From the NCBI GenBank assembly GCA_030765725.1, contig JAVCDF010000009.1, positions 1 through 58,907 on the forward strand: DNA of 58,907 bases. Reading direction: 5' to 3'. This DNA comes from Candidatus Chlorobium antarcticum (lineage in GTDB: Bacteria; Bacteroidota; Chlorobiia; Chlorobiales; Chlorobiaceae). A program made the translations under genes and the position numbers. Positions 46,828 through 57,567 of this stretch are shown here, in pieces. Each line of letters starts with the position of its first letter. The stretch's first letter is position 1. The notes beneath the pieces are model-generated. The model saw only the letters and a list, made by a program, of their open reading frames with translations. It did no database searches and had not been told where the DNA came from.

Positions 46828-48153
46828 TTAGGCAGTTTTGCGTTGCTTGCGGTTATTGACCAGGGCTTTGGCATACTTGATCCAGTGGACCAGTTCGCGT
46901 TTGGAAGGACAGACAAAGGTACAGCTGCCGCATTCGGTGCAGTTGGCAAGGCCGTAGATTTCGGCCTCGTCAAATCTGCGGAACTGTGCCTCATTGCCGA
47001 GAAGCCATGGTTCAAGGCTCTGCGGGCAGGCATCTATGCATTTGCCGCATCGGATACAGGTTCTCTCCCGGGAATTTTCAAGTCCGGCGTTGTTGATGAA
47101 GAGAATCCCGGAGGTGGTTTTGGTGATGGGTACTTCAAGGGTGAACTGTGAGCGGCCCATCATGGGTCCTCCGGTAATGACCTGATTGGTTTTTTCCGTC
47201 ATGTCGCCACAGAAAGCCGCAATATCGCTGAACCGCGTGCCGATGACCGCTCTGATGTTCCGGGCCGATGTTATTTCCATTCCAGAAACAGTCAGAACCC
47301 TTTCAACAAGAGGGCGGTTACAGCAGACTGCGTCATAAATGGCAACTGCAGTGCCAATATTGTGGACAAGGCACCCTTTGTCGAACGGGAGCTGCCCTTC
47401 TTCAATGGTTCTTCCTGTTATAGCGTTGATCAGCTGTTTTTCAGCGCCCTGGGGATACTTGGTTTCAAGAGTCACTATCTCAATACCTGTTCCCTTAGCG
47501 GCTTTGCTCATGGCCTCAATGGCGTCGGGCTTGTTGGCCTCTATGCCGATATAGGGTTTTGCTTTTCCTGCAAACAATGAGGTAATGATTTCCAGCCCCT
47601 TGATGACTTCAACAGCTGACTCAACCATGACGCGGTGGTCGGCTGTAAGGAATGGTTCACATTCGGCACCGTTAAGAATGATGGTGTCAATGGTTTTGTC
47701 GGGGGGAGGGGAGAGCTTGACCGAAGAGGGAAACCCTGCGCCACCCATTCCGACTATGCCGGCATCCTTGATTTTTTCAATAATTGACTCTTTGGACAGT
47801 CCTTTCCAATCAATGGGTGCAGTATTAAGTCCCTCTGCCCATGTATCTTCGCCGTCAGTCGTGATGGTGACAGAGAGCGAGTAGTTGCCTCCAGGGTGGG
47901 GAACCGATTTTACGGATTTGACCTTGCCGCTTGTGCTGGCATGGATATGAGCGGAAATGAATCCGTCAGCTTCGCCAATGCGCTGCCCTTTTTTGACCTC
48001 GTCGCCCACTTTGACCAGCGGCTTTGCGGGTTTGCCTAAGTGCTGGCTCATTGATACAACAATCTCGGAAGGTACCGGCATCTTTTCAACAGCCTTCGAT
48101 GCTGTCAGTTTTGATTCGGGGGGGTGTATTCCACCAATACTGAATGTCTTCAT
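46828..48153 (-). CDS. rnfC: Electron transport complex subunit RnfC
   Basis: 441-residue membrane-associated subunit binding NADH, FMN and two 4Fe-4S clusters. [13 protein letters not shown] at 135-147 is the nucleotide/FMN site, homologous to NuoF. Cluster cysteines are C366, C369, C372, C376 and C405, C408, C411, C415. An N-terminal barrel-sandwich segment with HASTSGKV is present. The long Ala/Lys-rich C-terminal tail of the E. coli form is absent. Confidence 0.95.
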   Translation of the reverse strand: MKTFSIGGIHPPESKLTASKAVEKMPVPSEIVVSMSQHLGKPAKPLVKVGDEVKKGQRIGEADGFISAHIHASTSGKVKSVKSVPHPGGNYSLSVTITTDGEDTWAEGLNTAPIDWKGLSKESIIEKIKDAGIVGMGGAGFPSSVKLSPPPDKTIDTIILNGAECEPFLTADHRVMVESAVEVIKGLEIITSLFAGKAKPYIGIEANKPDAIEAMSKAAKGTGIEIVTLETKYPQGAEKQLINAITGRTIEEGQLPFDKGCLVHNIGTAVAIYDAVCCNRPLVERVLTVSGMEITSARNIRAVIGTRFSDIAAFCGDMTEKTNQVITGGPMMGRSQFTLEVPITKTTSGILFINNAGLENSRERTCIRCGKCIDACPQSLEPWLLGNEAQFRRFDEAEIYGLANCTECGSCTFVCPSKRELVHWIKYAKALVNNRKQRKTA

Positions 48154-48987
48154 TTATGAGACTTGTTTTGATTTGATCATGTCTTTTTTCAGGACAATGC
48201 AGTTTACCTTTGAGGGGCATACCTCAAGGCATTTGCCGCAGGCCGTGCATTTCTCCTGAATGATCCTTGCTACGAAATTCTCAATGACAATGGCCTCTTC
48301 AGGGCATACTTTTACGCATTTCTGGCAGGCCGTACATCCGGCGTCGCAGGCTCTTTTCGTGTCGGCGCCACGGTCGTGCGAGTTACAGGCTATAAAAATC
48401 CGTTCTGCCTTTTTCTCCTGCATGACGAGCACGCCGGTTGGGCAGGCGGGCACGCAGGCGCCGCATCCTGTACAGAGATCTTTGTCGATGACGATGAGGC
48501 CGTTTTCAATGCGCATTGCGTTGAAGTCGCACCAGGCTATGCAGGAGCCGAGACCGAGGCATGAATAACGGCACTGTTTGGGGCCTGCAAAGGCCTGCAT
48601 GGCCGCCCAACAGTCCTGTATGCCTACATATTCTGCGCTCTGGCGTGCATTTTCGCTGTTTCCCTGACAGATGACGCTGCAGGTTATCGGCTTAGGTTCA
48701 GCCATCTCAATGCCCAAGGATTCGCCAAGTTTGGCTGCAAGATCGGGGCCACCGACAGGGCAGGTCATGGAGGTGTCTTTTGTTCTTACAAGCTCTTCGG
48801 CAAACTGATTGCAGCTTGGATAAGCACAGGCGCCGCAGTTGACTCCGGGCAGGATTCCATTAATAATGGTGACCATCGGGTCTTCTTCCACATAGAACTT
48901 TTTCGAGACGAAATAGATAATGATGCCAAGGGTGAGGGCAAGGGATCCAAGGCTGGTTACGGCTGGTATGAAAGCTTCACTGATCAT
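48154..48987 (-). CDS. rnfB: Electron transport complex subunit RnfB, long polyferredoxin form
   Basis: 277 residues: one N-terminal membrane helix (8-28), a 4Fe-4S domain with C51, C54, C59 and C76, a Cys-rich middle (C103, C107, C126, C139, C143, C149, C153) and ferredoxin clusters at 172-182, 214-228 and 247-257. This is longer than the E. coli form and resembles RnfB of Bacteroidetes and clostridia, which accept electrons from reduced ferredoxin. It is the first gene of rnfBCDGEA-apbE; in many operons rnfB is last. Confidence 0.94.
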   Translation of the reverse strand: MISEAFIPAVTSLGSLALTLGIIIYFVSKKFYVEEDPMVTIINGILPGVNCGACAYPSCNQFAEELVRTKDTSMTCPVGGPDLAAKLGESLGIEMAEPKPITCSVICQGNSENARQSAEYVGIQDCWAAMQAFAGPKQCRYSCLGLGSCIAWCDFNAMRIENGLIVIDKDLCTGCGACVPACPTGVLVMQEKKAERIFIACNSHDRGADTKRACDAGCTACQKCVKVCPEEAIVIENFVARIIQEKCTACGKCLEVCPSKVNCIVLKKDMIKSKQVS

Positions 48988-49097
48988 GGGACGGTGTTTG
49001 TTGCTCGAAAAAAAAATACCCTGCCGGCATCTTGTTGTGCTGGCTGAATGAATCTTGTCGGTTCGGTGTCGTTGAACTAGGTCCGTGCTATGAGGAT

Positions 49098-49117
49098 CAT
49101 CGTTCTGTAGAACGATG
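49098..49117. promoter_or_regulatory. 20-bp inverted repeat between rseC and rnfB
   Basis: CATCGTTCT-GT-AGAACGATG, nine-base arms with a two-base centre. It lies 49 bases after the rseC stop and 111 bases before the rnfB start in the 178-base gap. The two-base centre and lack of a T-run favour a dimeric regulator site over a terminator. The rest of the gap is unremarkable. Confidence 0.5.
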
Positions 49118-49165
49118 GAAGCTTTTAATATAGCACATTCAGCCTGTAAATAAAAGGCTCAGAGG

Positions 49166-49597
49166 TCACTTGTGGCGGAGCGGCCGGCGCTGTGGCGCGA
49201 CCTGATCGATGACATAGTATGTTTTCTCGCCCATGCCTGCTTTTATAAGCAGAAATGTGAGGATGAGGGATCCAAGGCTGACTCCAAAGGACTGCCAGAG
49301 GGCCAGCTGGAAAGAGTTGGTAAGAATAAGTGCGCTCATGAAGATGAGAATCGGGGCGATAAAAAGAATGAGCGCGGCTTTCAGTTCTGCATGTTCGGAA
49401 AGTGATACCTGAACCGTGTCACCGGGTTTTGCTCCGCACGGGTTTCTGGCAAGAACCGTTTCTTTTGGCGCTTTGCCTTTAGGGCCTGAGGCCGCAGTGC
49501 AGAATCCGCAATGCGGCCCTTTGAGGGCTTCGTCATCGCATATAATGACAAGCTCGGCCTTTCCCTTTGCTTTTGTTGTTACAACGGTAGCGTACAT
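49166..49597 (-). CDS. rseC: RseC/SoxR-reducing system family protein
   Basis: 143 residues with two central hydrophobic helices (AALILFIAPILIFMSALIL and FGVSLGSLILTFLLI) and an N-terminal Cys cluster (C25, C30, C33, C54 region: CDDEALKGPHCGFC, NPCG) as in RseC. In E. coli RseC works with Rsx (Rnf) in reducing SoxR. Its position directly upstream of the rnf operon supports the link. Confidence 0.85.
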   Translation of the reverse strand: MYATVVTTKAKGKAELVIICDDEALKGPHCGFCTAASGPKGKAPKETVLARNPCGAKPGDTVQVSLSEHAELKAALILFIAPILIFMSALILTNSFQLALWQSFGVSLGSLILTFLLIKAGMGEKTYYVIDQVAPQRRPLRHK

Positions 49598-49603
49598 GAA
49601 ATT

Positions 49604-50911
49604 TCAGGAGAATCCGTTTCGTGCAAAAATAATGTCAACATTGTTCTTCAGCTTGTTCTGGATGTTTTCAAAGCTGAACAGCTCGTTGATGTCTTCGGCG
49701 CTGAGATGGCGGAGCAAATCCTCATCTTTCAGTACAAGGTCACGCAGATGTGTTTTCGTCGACCAGCTCTCCATGGCATTGCGCTGAACAAGGTGGTAGG
49801 CCTCTTCACGGGTCAGTCCCTTGCCGGTGAGGGCGAGAAGAAGGGTCTGGGATGTTGTCAGGCCGTAGGATGTGTTGAAGTTTTCTTTCATCCTTTCGGG
49901 ATAGACCAGAAGGGTTTCAAGCGACTCGCTGAAGGTTCTGAGCATGTAGCAGAGCGCGGTGGTGGAGTCGGGCATGATGATGCGCTCAACAGAGGAGTGC
50001 GATATGTCGCGTTCATGCCAGAGCGCTACATTTTCAAGTGCTGCAATGGCATTGGAGCGAACCACGCGCGCCATGCCGGTGAGGCGTTCGAAGGTGATCG
50101 GGTTCCGTTTATGGGGCATGGCGGAGCTGCCTTTCTGCCCTTTGCTGAAAAATTCTTCAGCTTCACGGACTTCGGTGCGCTGGAGATGGCGGAGTTCAAC
50201 GGAGAACTTTTCAATGCTTGCTCCCACAATTGCCATGGTGGTGGCAAACTCGGCATGCCGGTCGCGCTGGAGAATCTGCGTTGAGATTGACGAGGGCTCC
50301 AGACCCAGTTTGTGGCACACGGCCTCTTCAATATCAGGGGAAAGGTGCTGGTATGTGCCAACGGCACCGGAAATTTTCCCGACGGAAACGGACTTTACGG
50401 CGTGCTGCATCCGTTCCAGATTCCTTTTCATCTCTTCGTGCCAGAGAAGGAGTTTCAGACCGAAGGTTGTAGGCTCGGCATGGATGCCATGCGTGCGGCC
50501 CATTTCAATGGTGTATTTGAACTCAACAGCTCGTTTTCCGAGGATTGATATAAGCTGTTCTATGTCTTTAATCAGGATGGCTCCGGCGTCACGCATCTGC
50601 ATGGCGAGGCAGGTATCAACAACATCAGACGAGGTCAGCCCTTCATGGATATAGCGGGACTGTGGGCCTACATATCCGGCAACATTGGTAAGAAATGCAA
50701 TGACATCGTGCTTTGTCTCGTTCTCTATTTCCAGAATTTCATCAACATTGAATGCTGCGCGCTCTTTTATTGTTGCAAGTGCCTCTTCGGGAACATATCC
50801 GGCTTCCATGCGGGCTTCTACGGCGGCAATTTCAAGCTGAAGCCAGCGCTGGAATTTGGCTTCATCGGTCCAGATGTTAGCAATCTCTTTGGGTGAATAA
50901 CGAGGTATCAA
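49604..50911 (-). CDS. purB: Adenylosuccinate lyase
   Basis: 435 residues. Cleaves SAICAR and adenylosuccinate in purine synthesis. TKHDVIAFL near 64-72, [13 protein letters not shown] near 90-102 and the signature [15 protein letters not shown] near 262-276. It lies six bases upstream of rseC, which may therefore be co-transcribed. Confidence 0.95.
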   Translation of the reverse strand: MIPRYSPKEIANIWTDEAKFQRWLQLEIAAVEARMEAGYVPEEALATIKERAAFNVDEILEIENETKHDVIAFLTNVAGYVGPQSRYIHEGLTSSDVVDTCLAMQMRDAGAILIKDIEQLISILGKRAVEFKYTIEMGRTHGIHAEPTTFGLKLLLWHEEMKRNLERMQHAVKSVSVGKISGAVGTYQHLSPDIEEAVCHKLGLEPSSISTQILQRDRHAEFATTMAIVGASIEKFSVELRHLQRTEVREAEEFFSKGQKGSSAMPHKRNPITFERLTGMARVVRSNAIAALENVALWHERDISHSSVERIIMPDSTTALCYMLRTFSESLETLLVYPERMKENFNTSYGLTTSQTLLLALTGKGLTREEAYHLVQRNAMESWSTKTHLRDLVLKDEDLLRHLSAEDINELFSFENIQNKLKNNVDIIFARNGFS

Positions 50912-50954
50912 GGGTGTTTCTGTTTAGGGTGTGGTGAAAAACTGAATATAAGGA

Positions 50955-52367
50955 TTATTCCTTTTCATGCTGCAGCTGTTCGTATGCAGACTTGATGAAG
51001 GCGATTGCGGCCTGGCGGTTGTAGGGAATGAGCCCGTCGATAATGGCATTTTCCATCTGTTTCTTTATGGTGCCCAACAGCCGGCCTTCGCCGATGCCGA
51101 GTTCTTTCATGATGTCGAGTCCGTCAATCGGTGGGCGCCATTTGGCCAGAAGGTCTTTTTCTCCAACCTCTTCGATCTTCTGTTCAACATTGTTGAAGTT
51201 GTTCATGATCTTTGCCACTTTCCTCGGGTTTTTGCTGGTCACATCTGCCCGGCAAAGGGCCATGAGGTCATTGAGGTCTTCGCCGGCATCGAACATGAGG
51301 CGGCGGATGGCCGAGTCGCTTATTTCCTCTTTAGAAAGGGGAATTGGGCGGTGGTGGAGGCGAATCATTTTCTGAACATAGTCGAGATGGCTCATGGGCC
51401 AACGCATATCGCGGAAGATCTTTGCTGCTGTTCGAATGCCGACGGCGTCGTGGCCGTGAAAAGTCCAGCCGTGTAGTCTCGTGAACCGTTTGGTTGCGGG
51501 TTTGCCAATGTCGTGCAGGAGCGCAGAGACTCTCAGCCAGAGGTTATCAGTGTGGGGCGAGAGATTGTCTATGACTTTAAAAGTGTGGAAGAGCGTGTCT
51601 TTATGGCCCATTCCGTCAACCTGCTCTATGCCGGCCATGGTGGCAACATCGGGCATAATTTCTTGCAGCAGGCCTGTCTGGTAGAGAATGACCAGTCCAA
51701 CGGAGGGGCGCGGGGACGACATTATTTTGAGAAATTCAGTGCTGATGCGCTCCCGAGAGACTATGGTAATGCGCGCGTGCATGGTTTCCATGGCCTCAAT
51801 GACTTCACCGGCAGGAGTGAAGCCGAGCTGGGCAGCAAACCGCGCTGCACGCATCATGCGGAGCGGGTCATCTGAAAAGGTCTGTTCCGGGTCGAGCGGT
51901 GTTCGTAGAATTTGGGCTTTAAGATCACTAAGCCCGTTGTGCTGGTCGATAATCTGTCCACGGCCCTGGCGGTTGAGAGAAAGGGCCAAGGCGTTGAGGG
52001 TGAAGTCGCGGCGCGAAAGGTCGTCTTCAAGCGTTCCGGTAAGGGTAATGGGCTTTCTTGATTCCGGATTGTAGGATTCCTTGCGGGCGCCGACAAGTTC
52101 AAGTTTGTAATGGACGCCTTTGGGGCCGGGGAGTTCAAGCTGTGCCGTTCTGAACCGTTCAAACAGCACAAAGTTCTTTCCGTGCAATTCTTCACGCAGC
52201 TGCTTGGCGAAAGGGACTGGGTCGCCGATGACCATAATGTCAATGTCGGTGCAGGGGCGCTCAAGAATCATGTCGCGGACGAAGCCGCCCACAAGGTAGC
52301 AGCCCATGTTGCTTCTGTCGGCAATGTCGCCAATACGGTAGAGAATGTTGGGTATGGTCGTCGTCAT
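50955..52367 (-). CDS. CCA-adding enzyme / poly(A) polymerase family with HD domain
   Basis: 470 residues, class II nucleotidyltransferase. YLVGGFVRDMILERPCTDIDI at 24-44 contains the GG(x)VRD and DxD active site; RRDFTLNALA, DPLRMMRAARFAAQLGF and an HD domain (HDIGKP) follow. It builds or repairs tRNA 3' CCA ends, which this genome needs since the tRNA here lacks an encoded CCA. The HD domain suggests added phosphohydrolase activity. Confidence 0.9.
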   Translation of the reverse strand: MTTTIPNILYRIGDIADRSNMGCYLVGGFVRDMILERPCTDIDIMVIGDPVPFAKQLREELHGKNFVLFERFRTAQLELPGPKGVHYKLELVGARKESYNPESRKPITLTGTLEDDLSRRDFTLNALALSLNRQGRGQIIDQHNGLSDLKAQILRTPLDPEQTFSDDPLRMMRAARFAAQLGFTPAGEVIEAMETMHARITIVSRERISTEFLKIMSSPRPSVGLVILYQTGLLQEIMPDVATMAGIEQVDGMGHKDTLFHTFKVIDNLSPHTDNLWLRVSALLHDIGKPATKRFTRLHGWTFHGHDAVGIRTAAKIFRDMRWPMSHLDYVQKMIRLHHRPIPLSKEEISDSAIRRLMFDAGEDLNDLMALCRADVTSKNPRKVAKIMNNFNNVEQKIEEVGEKDLLAKWRPPIDGLDIMKELGIGEGRLLGTIKKQMENAIIDGLIPYNRQAAIAFIKSAYEQLQHEKE

Positions 52368-52386
52368 CGGGGATTTCGTTCTCTGT

Positions 52387-53445
52387 TCACAGAGTGTGCG
52401 GGTTGCTGCATTTTTCTACCAGTTCTACATTGGCGGCAATCTCTCTGGTAATTCTGTCGGCCACCATTATTGCCTGACGACCGTCAGCGGAGCTTACGGC
52501 AACAGGGGTGTTGGCTGTGATTGCGGCAATGAAATGCTCGAGTTCGTCTTTGAGAGCATTGACTTTCGGTGGTTCAGGGTGGATGTAGTCAAGCACATGG
52601 CCTTCCATAGCTTCATGGATTTCGCCGAACTGCTCCAGTATTTTTTTTGCCGCGAGTTTTTTCAGTGGGTTTTTTGAGGTGGCCTCTTCGGGTTTGACGA
52701 GACGGAACACTTCTGATTTTCCGGTTGTCAAGTCGAGCGATGCGTAACTTTTCGGAGCTGTACCGAAGAATCGGAGTTTTCGTTGCCGGCAGCGGCTGAG
52801 CCGGCTTGCGGTAACATTGGCTGTGGCGCCGTTCATAAAGTCAATCCGAGCTGTTGCCATGTCGAGCTCGTTGGAGAATACCCTGACCCCTGAAGCGGCA
52901 ATGGTGCGGATGTCTGAGTTGATGAGCGAGAGTACCAGGTCAATGTCGTGAATCATGAGATCAAGGACTACGGAGACATCGGTCACCCTACGGGAAAATC
53001 CACTGAGCCTTTCAGCCTGAATGTACATGGGCTGGCCAATATAAGATTCCACAGCCCGGAGTGCGGGGTTGAATCGTTCAATGTGCCCTACCTGTATGCG
53101 GACCTTATTTTCTTTTTCAAGGCGGATAAGCTCATCAGCCTCTTCAAGAGTGGCTGTTATTGGTTTTTCAATAAAGAGGTGCAACCCCTTCTGGAGGAGT
53201 TTTTTTGCAATGGCGTGGTGGGAGCTGGTGGTAGTGGCAATAACCGCGGCGTCGCATCTTTCAGTAAGGTCGTCGAGGGATGCGAGGCAGGGGACGCCGT
53301 ATTTCGCGGCCATCTCTTCGGCGCGCGCGGTGTTGAGGTCAAACACGCCGGCGCATTCAACAGCTGTCTGTTCACTGGCGATTTCAGCAATCAGTTTTGT
53401 ATGGAATTCGCCGAGTTTGCCGACGCCTATGATGCCGATTTTCAT
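52387..53445 (-). CDS. Gfo/Idh/MocA-family oxidoreductase
   Basis: 352 residues. Rossmann motif GIIGVGKLGEFH at 4-15, IEKPITATLEEAD with the family EKP Lys, and GHIERFNPAL. NAD(P)-dependent dehydrogenase fold; sugar, inositol or a tetrapyrrole-like substrate are possible and cannot be separated. ATG 53445 has AGGAG ten bases upstream; an extension to 53475 adds ten non-family residues. It lies 19 bases upstream of the CCA-adding gene. Confidence 0.85.
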   Translation of the reverse strand: MKIGIIGVGKLGEFHTKLIAEIASEQTAVECAGVFDLNTARAEEMAAKYGVPCLASLDDLTERCDAAVIATTTSSHHAIAKKLLQKGLHLFIEKPITATLEEADELIRLEKENKVRIQVGHIERFNPALRAVESYIGQPMYIQAERLSGFSRRVTDVSVVLDLMIHDIDLVLSLINSDIRTIAASGVRVFSNELDMATARIDFMNGATANVTASRLSRCRQRKLRFFGTAPKSYASLDLTTGKSEVFRLVKPEEATSKNPLKKLAAKKILEQFGEIHEAMEGHVLDYIHPEPPKVNALKDELEHFIAAITANTPVAVSSADGRQAIMVADRITREIAANVELVEKCSNPHTL

Positions 53446-53484
53446 AATATGAAGTCTCCTGTGGATGCCGTGCAAAAGTTTTGT

Positions 53485-54762
53485 TCAGTTGCCTGCCGTT
53501 TCAGCGGCTGTTTCTGCCTCTGGCTCAAGCGCATCAATTTTGTATTTGAAAAGATCAAGGGCGATAATGAATCCAACAATGGTCAACGCTCCAGCCACAA
53601 TGTAAGGGGCATGAAAATTCATGCCGTAAAGAATGCTGCCGCTGAAGGGGCCCATGATTCGGGCAAATGAGTTGACTGACTGTGAAATGCCGAGAATCTC
53701 ACCCTGCTGCTGCTGATAGCTGTAAAGCGAAATGAGAGAGAGGTTGATGGGGGCAACAAGGCTGGTGCCGATTGCAAAAAAGAAGAGGATTGCGAGGCCT
53801 ATGGTAAAGAGCGACTCTTTAGGGGCGAAGGGGACAAAAAAGACGCCGATGAAGGTGAAAAGGTGCCCCCAGAGAAAGAGCTTGTGTTCGCCGAGTTTTT
53901 TGACGAGGGTTCTGATCATTCCGCCCTGGACTATAACCGAGAAGAGGCCTACAAATGCGAAAAGGTAGCCGATCTGCTGGTCACTGGCGAGAAAATACTC
54001 TTTCCACAGCAGGATGGAGGCTACCTGCATATTGACGATGGCAAAGGTGAAGAGATAGTTCGCAATCATCAGCATGGCAAGAGGGCGGGAACTGAAGGCG
54101 AGCTTTACTCCTGCAATATATTCGTTTACCCTCAGGGCAATAAGAGCTGCTGGTGCCGGATGGTCTATCTTGCGTTCTGCTCCATTACGGCGGAACGAGA
54201 GTTTCTTCGCGTTTTTGTTGGACTCGGGCAACAGGAAAACAGCAAGAATAAAATCAAAGAAGATGAGACCGGCAGAAACATAGCCGACCATCGGGATGCC
54301 ATAATTGTGCTTCAGCAGGCCGCCGATAAGAGGTCCAATAATGAATCCTATGCCGAAGGCAGCGCCGATCATTCCCATGGCTCCTGAGCGGCTTTTGCTG
54401 TCGGTAACATCGGTAATATAGGCCTGTGCAGCGGCAATGTTTGCGGAGCCGATGCCGGAGAGACCGCGGGAGAAAATCAGGAGAGCTATGGTGGTTGTTT
54501 GGGAGAAAACAAGATAGGATACGCCGGTAATGAAGATACTGAAGAGCATGACCGGGCGGCGGCCGATTCTGTCGCTCAGCTTTCCCCAGAGAGGGGAGAA
54601 GACGAACTGCATGATGGAGAAGATTGCCGCAATCAGACCAATCATGAAGGGATTGGCTCCAAGGTCCTTGGCATAAGTCGGCAGCAACGGGAGTACAATC
54701 CCGAACCCGATCAGATCCAGCATGACCGTCAGGAGGAGAATGAAGAGAGGCGATTTCTTCAT
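53485..54762 (-). CDS. MFS transporter, TetA/TCR-like drug:H+ antiporter branch
   Basis: 425-residue, 12-helix major facilitator. [20 protein letters not shown] at the start and motif [15 protein letters not shown] at about 60-73 are typical of the TetA-like group; GPLIGGLL is the antiporter motif C region. Substrate unknown. Confidence 0.87.
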   Translation of the reverse strand: MKKSPLFILLLTVMLDLIGFGIVLPLLPTYAKDLGANPFMIGLIAAIFSIMQFVFSPLWGKLSDRIGRRPVMLFSIFITGVSYLVFSQTTTIALLIFSRGLSGIGSANIAAAQAYITDVTDSKSRSGAMGMIGAAFGIGFIIGPLIGGLLKHNYGIPMVGYVSAGLIFFDFILAVFLLPESNKNAKKLSFRRNGAERKIDHPAPAALIALRVNEYIAGVKLAFSSRPLAMLMIANYLFTFAIVNMQVASILLWKEYFLASDQQIGYLFAFVGLFSVIVQGGMIRTLVKKLGEHKLFLWGHLFTFIGVFFVPFAPKESLFTIGLAILFFFAIGTSLVAPINLSLISLYSYQQQQGEILGISQSVNSFARIMGPFSGSILYGMNFHAPYIVAGALTIVGFIIALDLFKYKIDALEPEAETAAETAGN

Positions 54763-54836
54763 GAAAGCAGGTTCGGTTTGTTCAGCTAAAGCCCCAAAGA
54801 TACGAAAAAGCAGGTCGTTTCGGTAGTACGGATTCG

Positions 54837-55736
54837 TTATGGCTCTCTATGCGGGGTTGAGTCGGGATGCGCAAGCCGGTACAGCGCTTCCACGCCCTCA
54901 AGCACCCTTGGTCCGGGGCGCAGAAAGATGCTGTTGTCGAAGCGGTCATAAACGCGGCGTTTCCTGACTGCCGTTATGTGTTCCCAGCCAGGGCGTTTCA
55001 TAACATCTTCAGCAACTGACGACTCTTTTGCCATGTACATACACGCTATGATTTCAGGGTTTTGTCGAATCACCCACTCCTGGGAGATTTCAAAATATTC
55101 CTTTTCAACCGCGTCGCCTATGTTTCTGGCTCCGGCGTACGAAATCAGAGCAGAGGTGTAGCTGCCTTTTCCGCCTGTCCAGAATGGATCGTCCCATATT
55201 TCCAGATAGACGGACGGTTTGTAGCTTACTTTGGCCGCGTTTATCCGGAATTCTTCCAGTCCTCTGGCAATGACAGAAGCAAGGCTGTCTGCTTGGCGTT
55301 CATGGCCTGTCAGTCTGCCGATTTTTCTGAGCGTCTCGGGAATTTCTTCGGGCGTTTTGCATGAGATTGTTTCCCGCCTGATGCCCAGCGTCTCAATTTT
55401 TCGCCCCATGTTTTCATCTGCAAGGTCAACATCAATAACAAGGTCGGGATTGATGGATGCCAGCATTTCGAGCGAGGGCCTGCCGAAAGCCCCTGTTACC
55501 GGAACTGCTGCAGCTTCTTTCGGCCAGTCGCACGCGCTGGTGCGGCCTTTCAGCTGGTCTCCTGCCCCGATGGCGTAAATCATTTCAGTGATGCTCGGCG
55601 CCTGGCTGACGATAGTTGGTTTGGCTGAATTGCCTTGCGCGGTCTCTTTTTTTTCTGAGCTGCATCCAGCGAGCAGGAGCAAAAAGAGAGAAAGCAGGAG
55701 AGTGTTATGACGGAACCCGTCGTGTTTCCTGTGCAT
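54837..55736 (-). CDS. BtuF-like periplasmic cobalamin-binding lipoprotein
   Basis: 299 residues with a lipobox LLAGC near 25. [27 protein letters not shown] and [20 protein letters not shown] match BtuF/FepB-type (class III) solute-binding proteins; the SACDWP segment is characteristic of the cobalamin branch. No permease or ATPase gene adjoins. A B12 riboswitch and cbiM lie 2 kb away on the other strand. Confidence 0.8.
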   Translation of the reverse strand: MHRKHDGFRHNTLLLSLFLLLLAGCSSEKKETAQGNSAKPTIVSQAPSITEMIYAIGAGDQLKGRTSACDWPKEAAAVPVTGAFGRPSLEMLASINPDLVIDVDLADENMGRKIETLGIRRETISCKTPEEIPETLRKIGRLTGHERQADSLASVIARGLEEFRINAAKVSYKPSVYLEIWDDPFWTGGKGSYTSALISYAGARNIGDAVEKEYFEISQEWVIRQNPEIIACMYMAKESSVAEDVMKRPGWEHITAVRKRRVYDRFDNSIFLRPGPRVLEGVEALYRLAHPDSTPHREP

Positions 55737-55814
55737 GGTAATCGAATGGTTTGGGGATGGGCCAAAAAAGCAGTAACAAAGTAATGAACCCGATATTCAA
55801 ACCCAAGAGCTGCG

Positions 55815-57515
55815 ATGATGGATCATCATATCTCATTGTACTCCATAGCGCTTCTGTTTTCTGGCGGCCTCGCGCTTTTCCTCTATGGAATGAGGATGAT
55901 GGCGAGCGGGATGAAAAAGGCCTCAGGCGACAGGGTGCGTCGTCTGGTTTCGGCTGTTACAGCAAACCCTCTGTCGGGGCTGTTTGCCGGAGCCTTTGCC
56001 ACGCTTGTGGTGCAGAGCAGCAGCACCATTATTGCTACTCTTGTTGGGCTGGTGCAGTCGCGCTTAATGTCATTCAGCCAGTCGTTGGCTGTTATTTTGG
56101 GCGCTGAAATTGGCACAACGGCCATGGCTCAGATGATTGCCTTTCGTCTGCATGATTATGCCATTATTATTTTTACGCTCGGCTTCATTATTCACGCTTC
56201 AGCGAGAAACGAAGCTCTGCGCTTTACCGGTGAGGCCGTTTCCGGCTTCGGCTTGCTTTTTTTTGGTCTGAAGCTGATGTCGGAAGCAGTGGCTCCGCTT
56301 GAGGCGTACCAGCCTTTTCTCGCTCTGCTCCGTGTGCTCGACAATCCTGTGATAGGAGTGTTGACTGGCATAGTGCTTACAGGGATAATGCAGAGCAGCG
56401 GAGCCTTTATTGCCATAGTGATGACGCTCGGCGGGGAGGGGAGCCTTACTCTTGATGCGGCAATTCCGCTGCTGCTTGGCGCCAATATTGGAACCTGCAT
56501 TACGGGCATCCTCGCTGGTTCAGGCATGGGACGGCCTGCACGGAGGGTGGCATATGCACAGATAGCTTTCAATTCTGTAGGGGTTCTTATTTTCATCTGG
56601 TTCATCCCCTGGTTTGCCGATGCGGTGCGGGTGTTTTCTCTCTCATCGGGCGAAGGCGCCGAGCAGTCTCTCGGGGTTGTTGTGCCCCGTCAGATTGCCA
56701 ATGCACACTCCATCTACAATGTGTTTATGGCGTTCTTTCTGCTTCCATTTCTCCCGCTGATGGACCGGCTGCTATATCGCATCTATCCCGATGACCCTGA
56801 AGAAACCCGGCAGATACCAGCAGTATGGTATCTCCAGAAAGATGCGCTTGATTCTCCCGCACTTGCTCTTGGCTATGCCAGAGCTGAAATTTCCAGAACA
56901 GCGAAGATTGCCTCACGAATGGTATGCGCGGCACTCCATCCCTTTATTGAAAACGGGCCAGGAAGGGATGAGGTATACAAGAGCCTTACGGTTGTGGGGG
57001 GGATGGCAATGCGGGAAGAGAAGCTTGACTTTCTTGAAAAGCAGCTTTCCGAATATCTTATAAAGATAAGCCGGAGCGAACTGAACGAGGCGCAGGCAAA
57101 AGAGGTTTTTGCCCTTATGGATGCTGTCAAGGATCTTGAATCCATGGGGGATGTTATTGATGCACTCAGGGAGCGCCTTGTACGGATGAAAGTGAGTCTG
57201 AAGGCTGAGCTCAGCGAAGAGGGCAAACGGGAGCTACTTTCGCTCCATTCATTTGTGTGTAGTGAGGTCGACAAGCTTCCGACCCTGCTTGAGGAGATGG
57301 ATGGCGGGAAAGCTGCCGAAATGCTGCAGGATGACAGGCTGTTCTGCGATTTGGTGCGAACGGTTCAAGGCTGCCATTTCAAAAGGATTCAGTTGCATCC
57401 TGAAGCAGAGTTGACCCATAACCTCCACATGGAGCTCGTCAATGTGCTACAGCAGGTTCACCATTATGCGAAAAGTATTTTTCGTACTCTCGCTGAAATG
57501 CAGCACAATAAATAA
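55815..57515 (+). CDS. Na/Pi cotransporter family protein with PhoU-like domain
   Basis: 566 residues. Two NaPi repeats carry the QSSS/QSSG signatures (VVQSSSTIIATLVG near 74 and IMQSSGAFIAIVM near 194), with GMRMMASGMKKASG between helices at the start. Residues from about 350 on form a helical PhoU-like domain. Likely imports phosphate with Na+. It is divergent from btuF with a 78-base gap. Confidence 0.9.
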   Translation: MMDHHISLYSIALLFSGGLALFLYGMRMMASGMKKASGDRVRRLVSAVTANPLSGLFAGAFATLVVQSSSTIIATLVGLVQSRLMSFSQSLAVILGAEIGTTAMAQMIAFRLHDYAIIIFTLGFIIHASARNEALRFTGEAVSGFGLLFFGLKLMSEAVAPLEAYQPFLALLRVLDNPVIGVLTGIVLTGIMQSSGAFIAIVMTLGGEGSLTLDAAIPLLLGANIGTCITGILAGSGMGRPARRVAYAQIAFNSVGVLIFIWFIPWFADAVRVFSLSSGEGAEQSLGVVVPRQIANAHSIYNVFMAFFLLPFLPLMDRLLYRIYPDDPEETRQIPAVWYLQKDALDSPALALGYARAEISRTAKIASRMVCAALHPFIENGPGRDEVYKSLTVVGGMAMREEKLDFLEKQLSEYLIKISRSELNEAQAKEVFALMDAVKDLESMGDVIDALRERLVRMKVSLKAELSEEGKRELLSLHSFVCSEVDKLPTLLEEMDGGKAAEMLQDDRLFCDLVRTVQGCHFKRIQLHPEAELTHNLHMELVNVLQQVHHYAKSIFRTLAEMQHNK

Positions 57516-57529
57516 GTGACGCACGCCGA

Positions 57530-57557
57530 TTGACAATTCAGTTTTCTTTCTTATAAT
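57530..57557 (+). promoter_or_regulatory. Sigma-70-type promoter of the B12 riboswitch operon
   Basis: TTGACA (57530-57535) and TATAAT (57552-57557) are both perfect consensus with a 16-base spacer. Transcription would start a few bases before the riboswitch. It lies 14 bases after the Na/Pi gene stop. Confidence 0.88.
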
Positions 57558-57567
57558 CAAACTTGAA

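Noticed and set aside
49511-50284. 257-codon open frame antisense to purB and rseC
   Set aside because: Overlaps two confident genes on the other strand; Cys/Gly/Phe-rich product without recognisable motifs.
52948-53670. 240-codon open frame antisense to the Gfo/Idh/MocA gene
   Set aside because: Spans the junction of two well-supported minus-strand genes and shows no domain.
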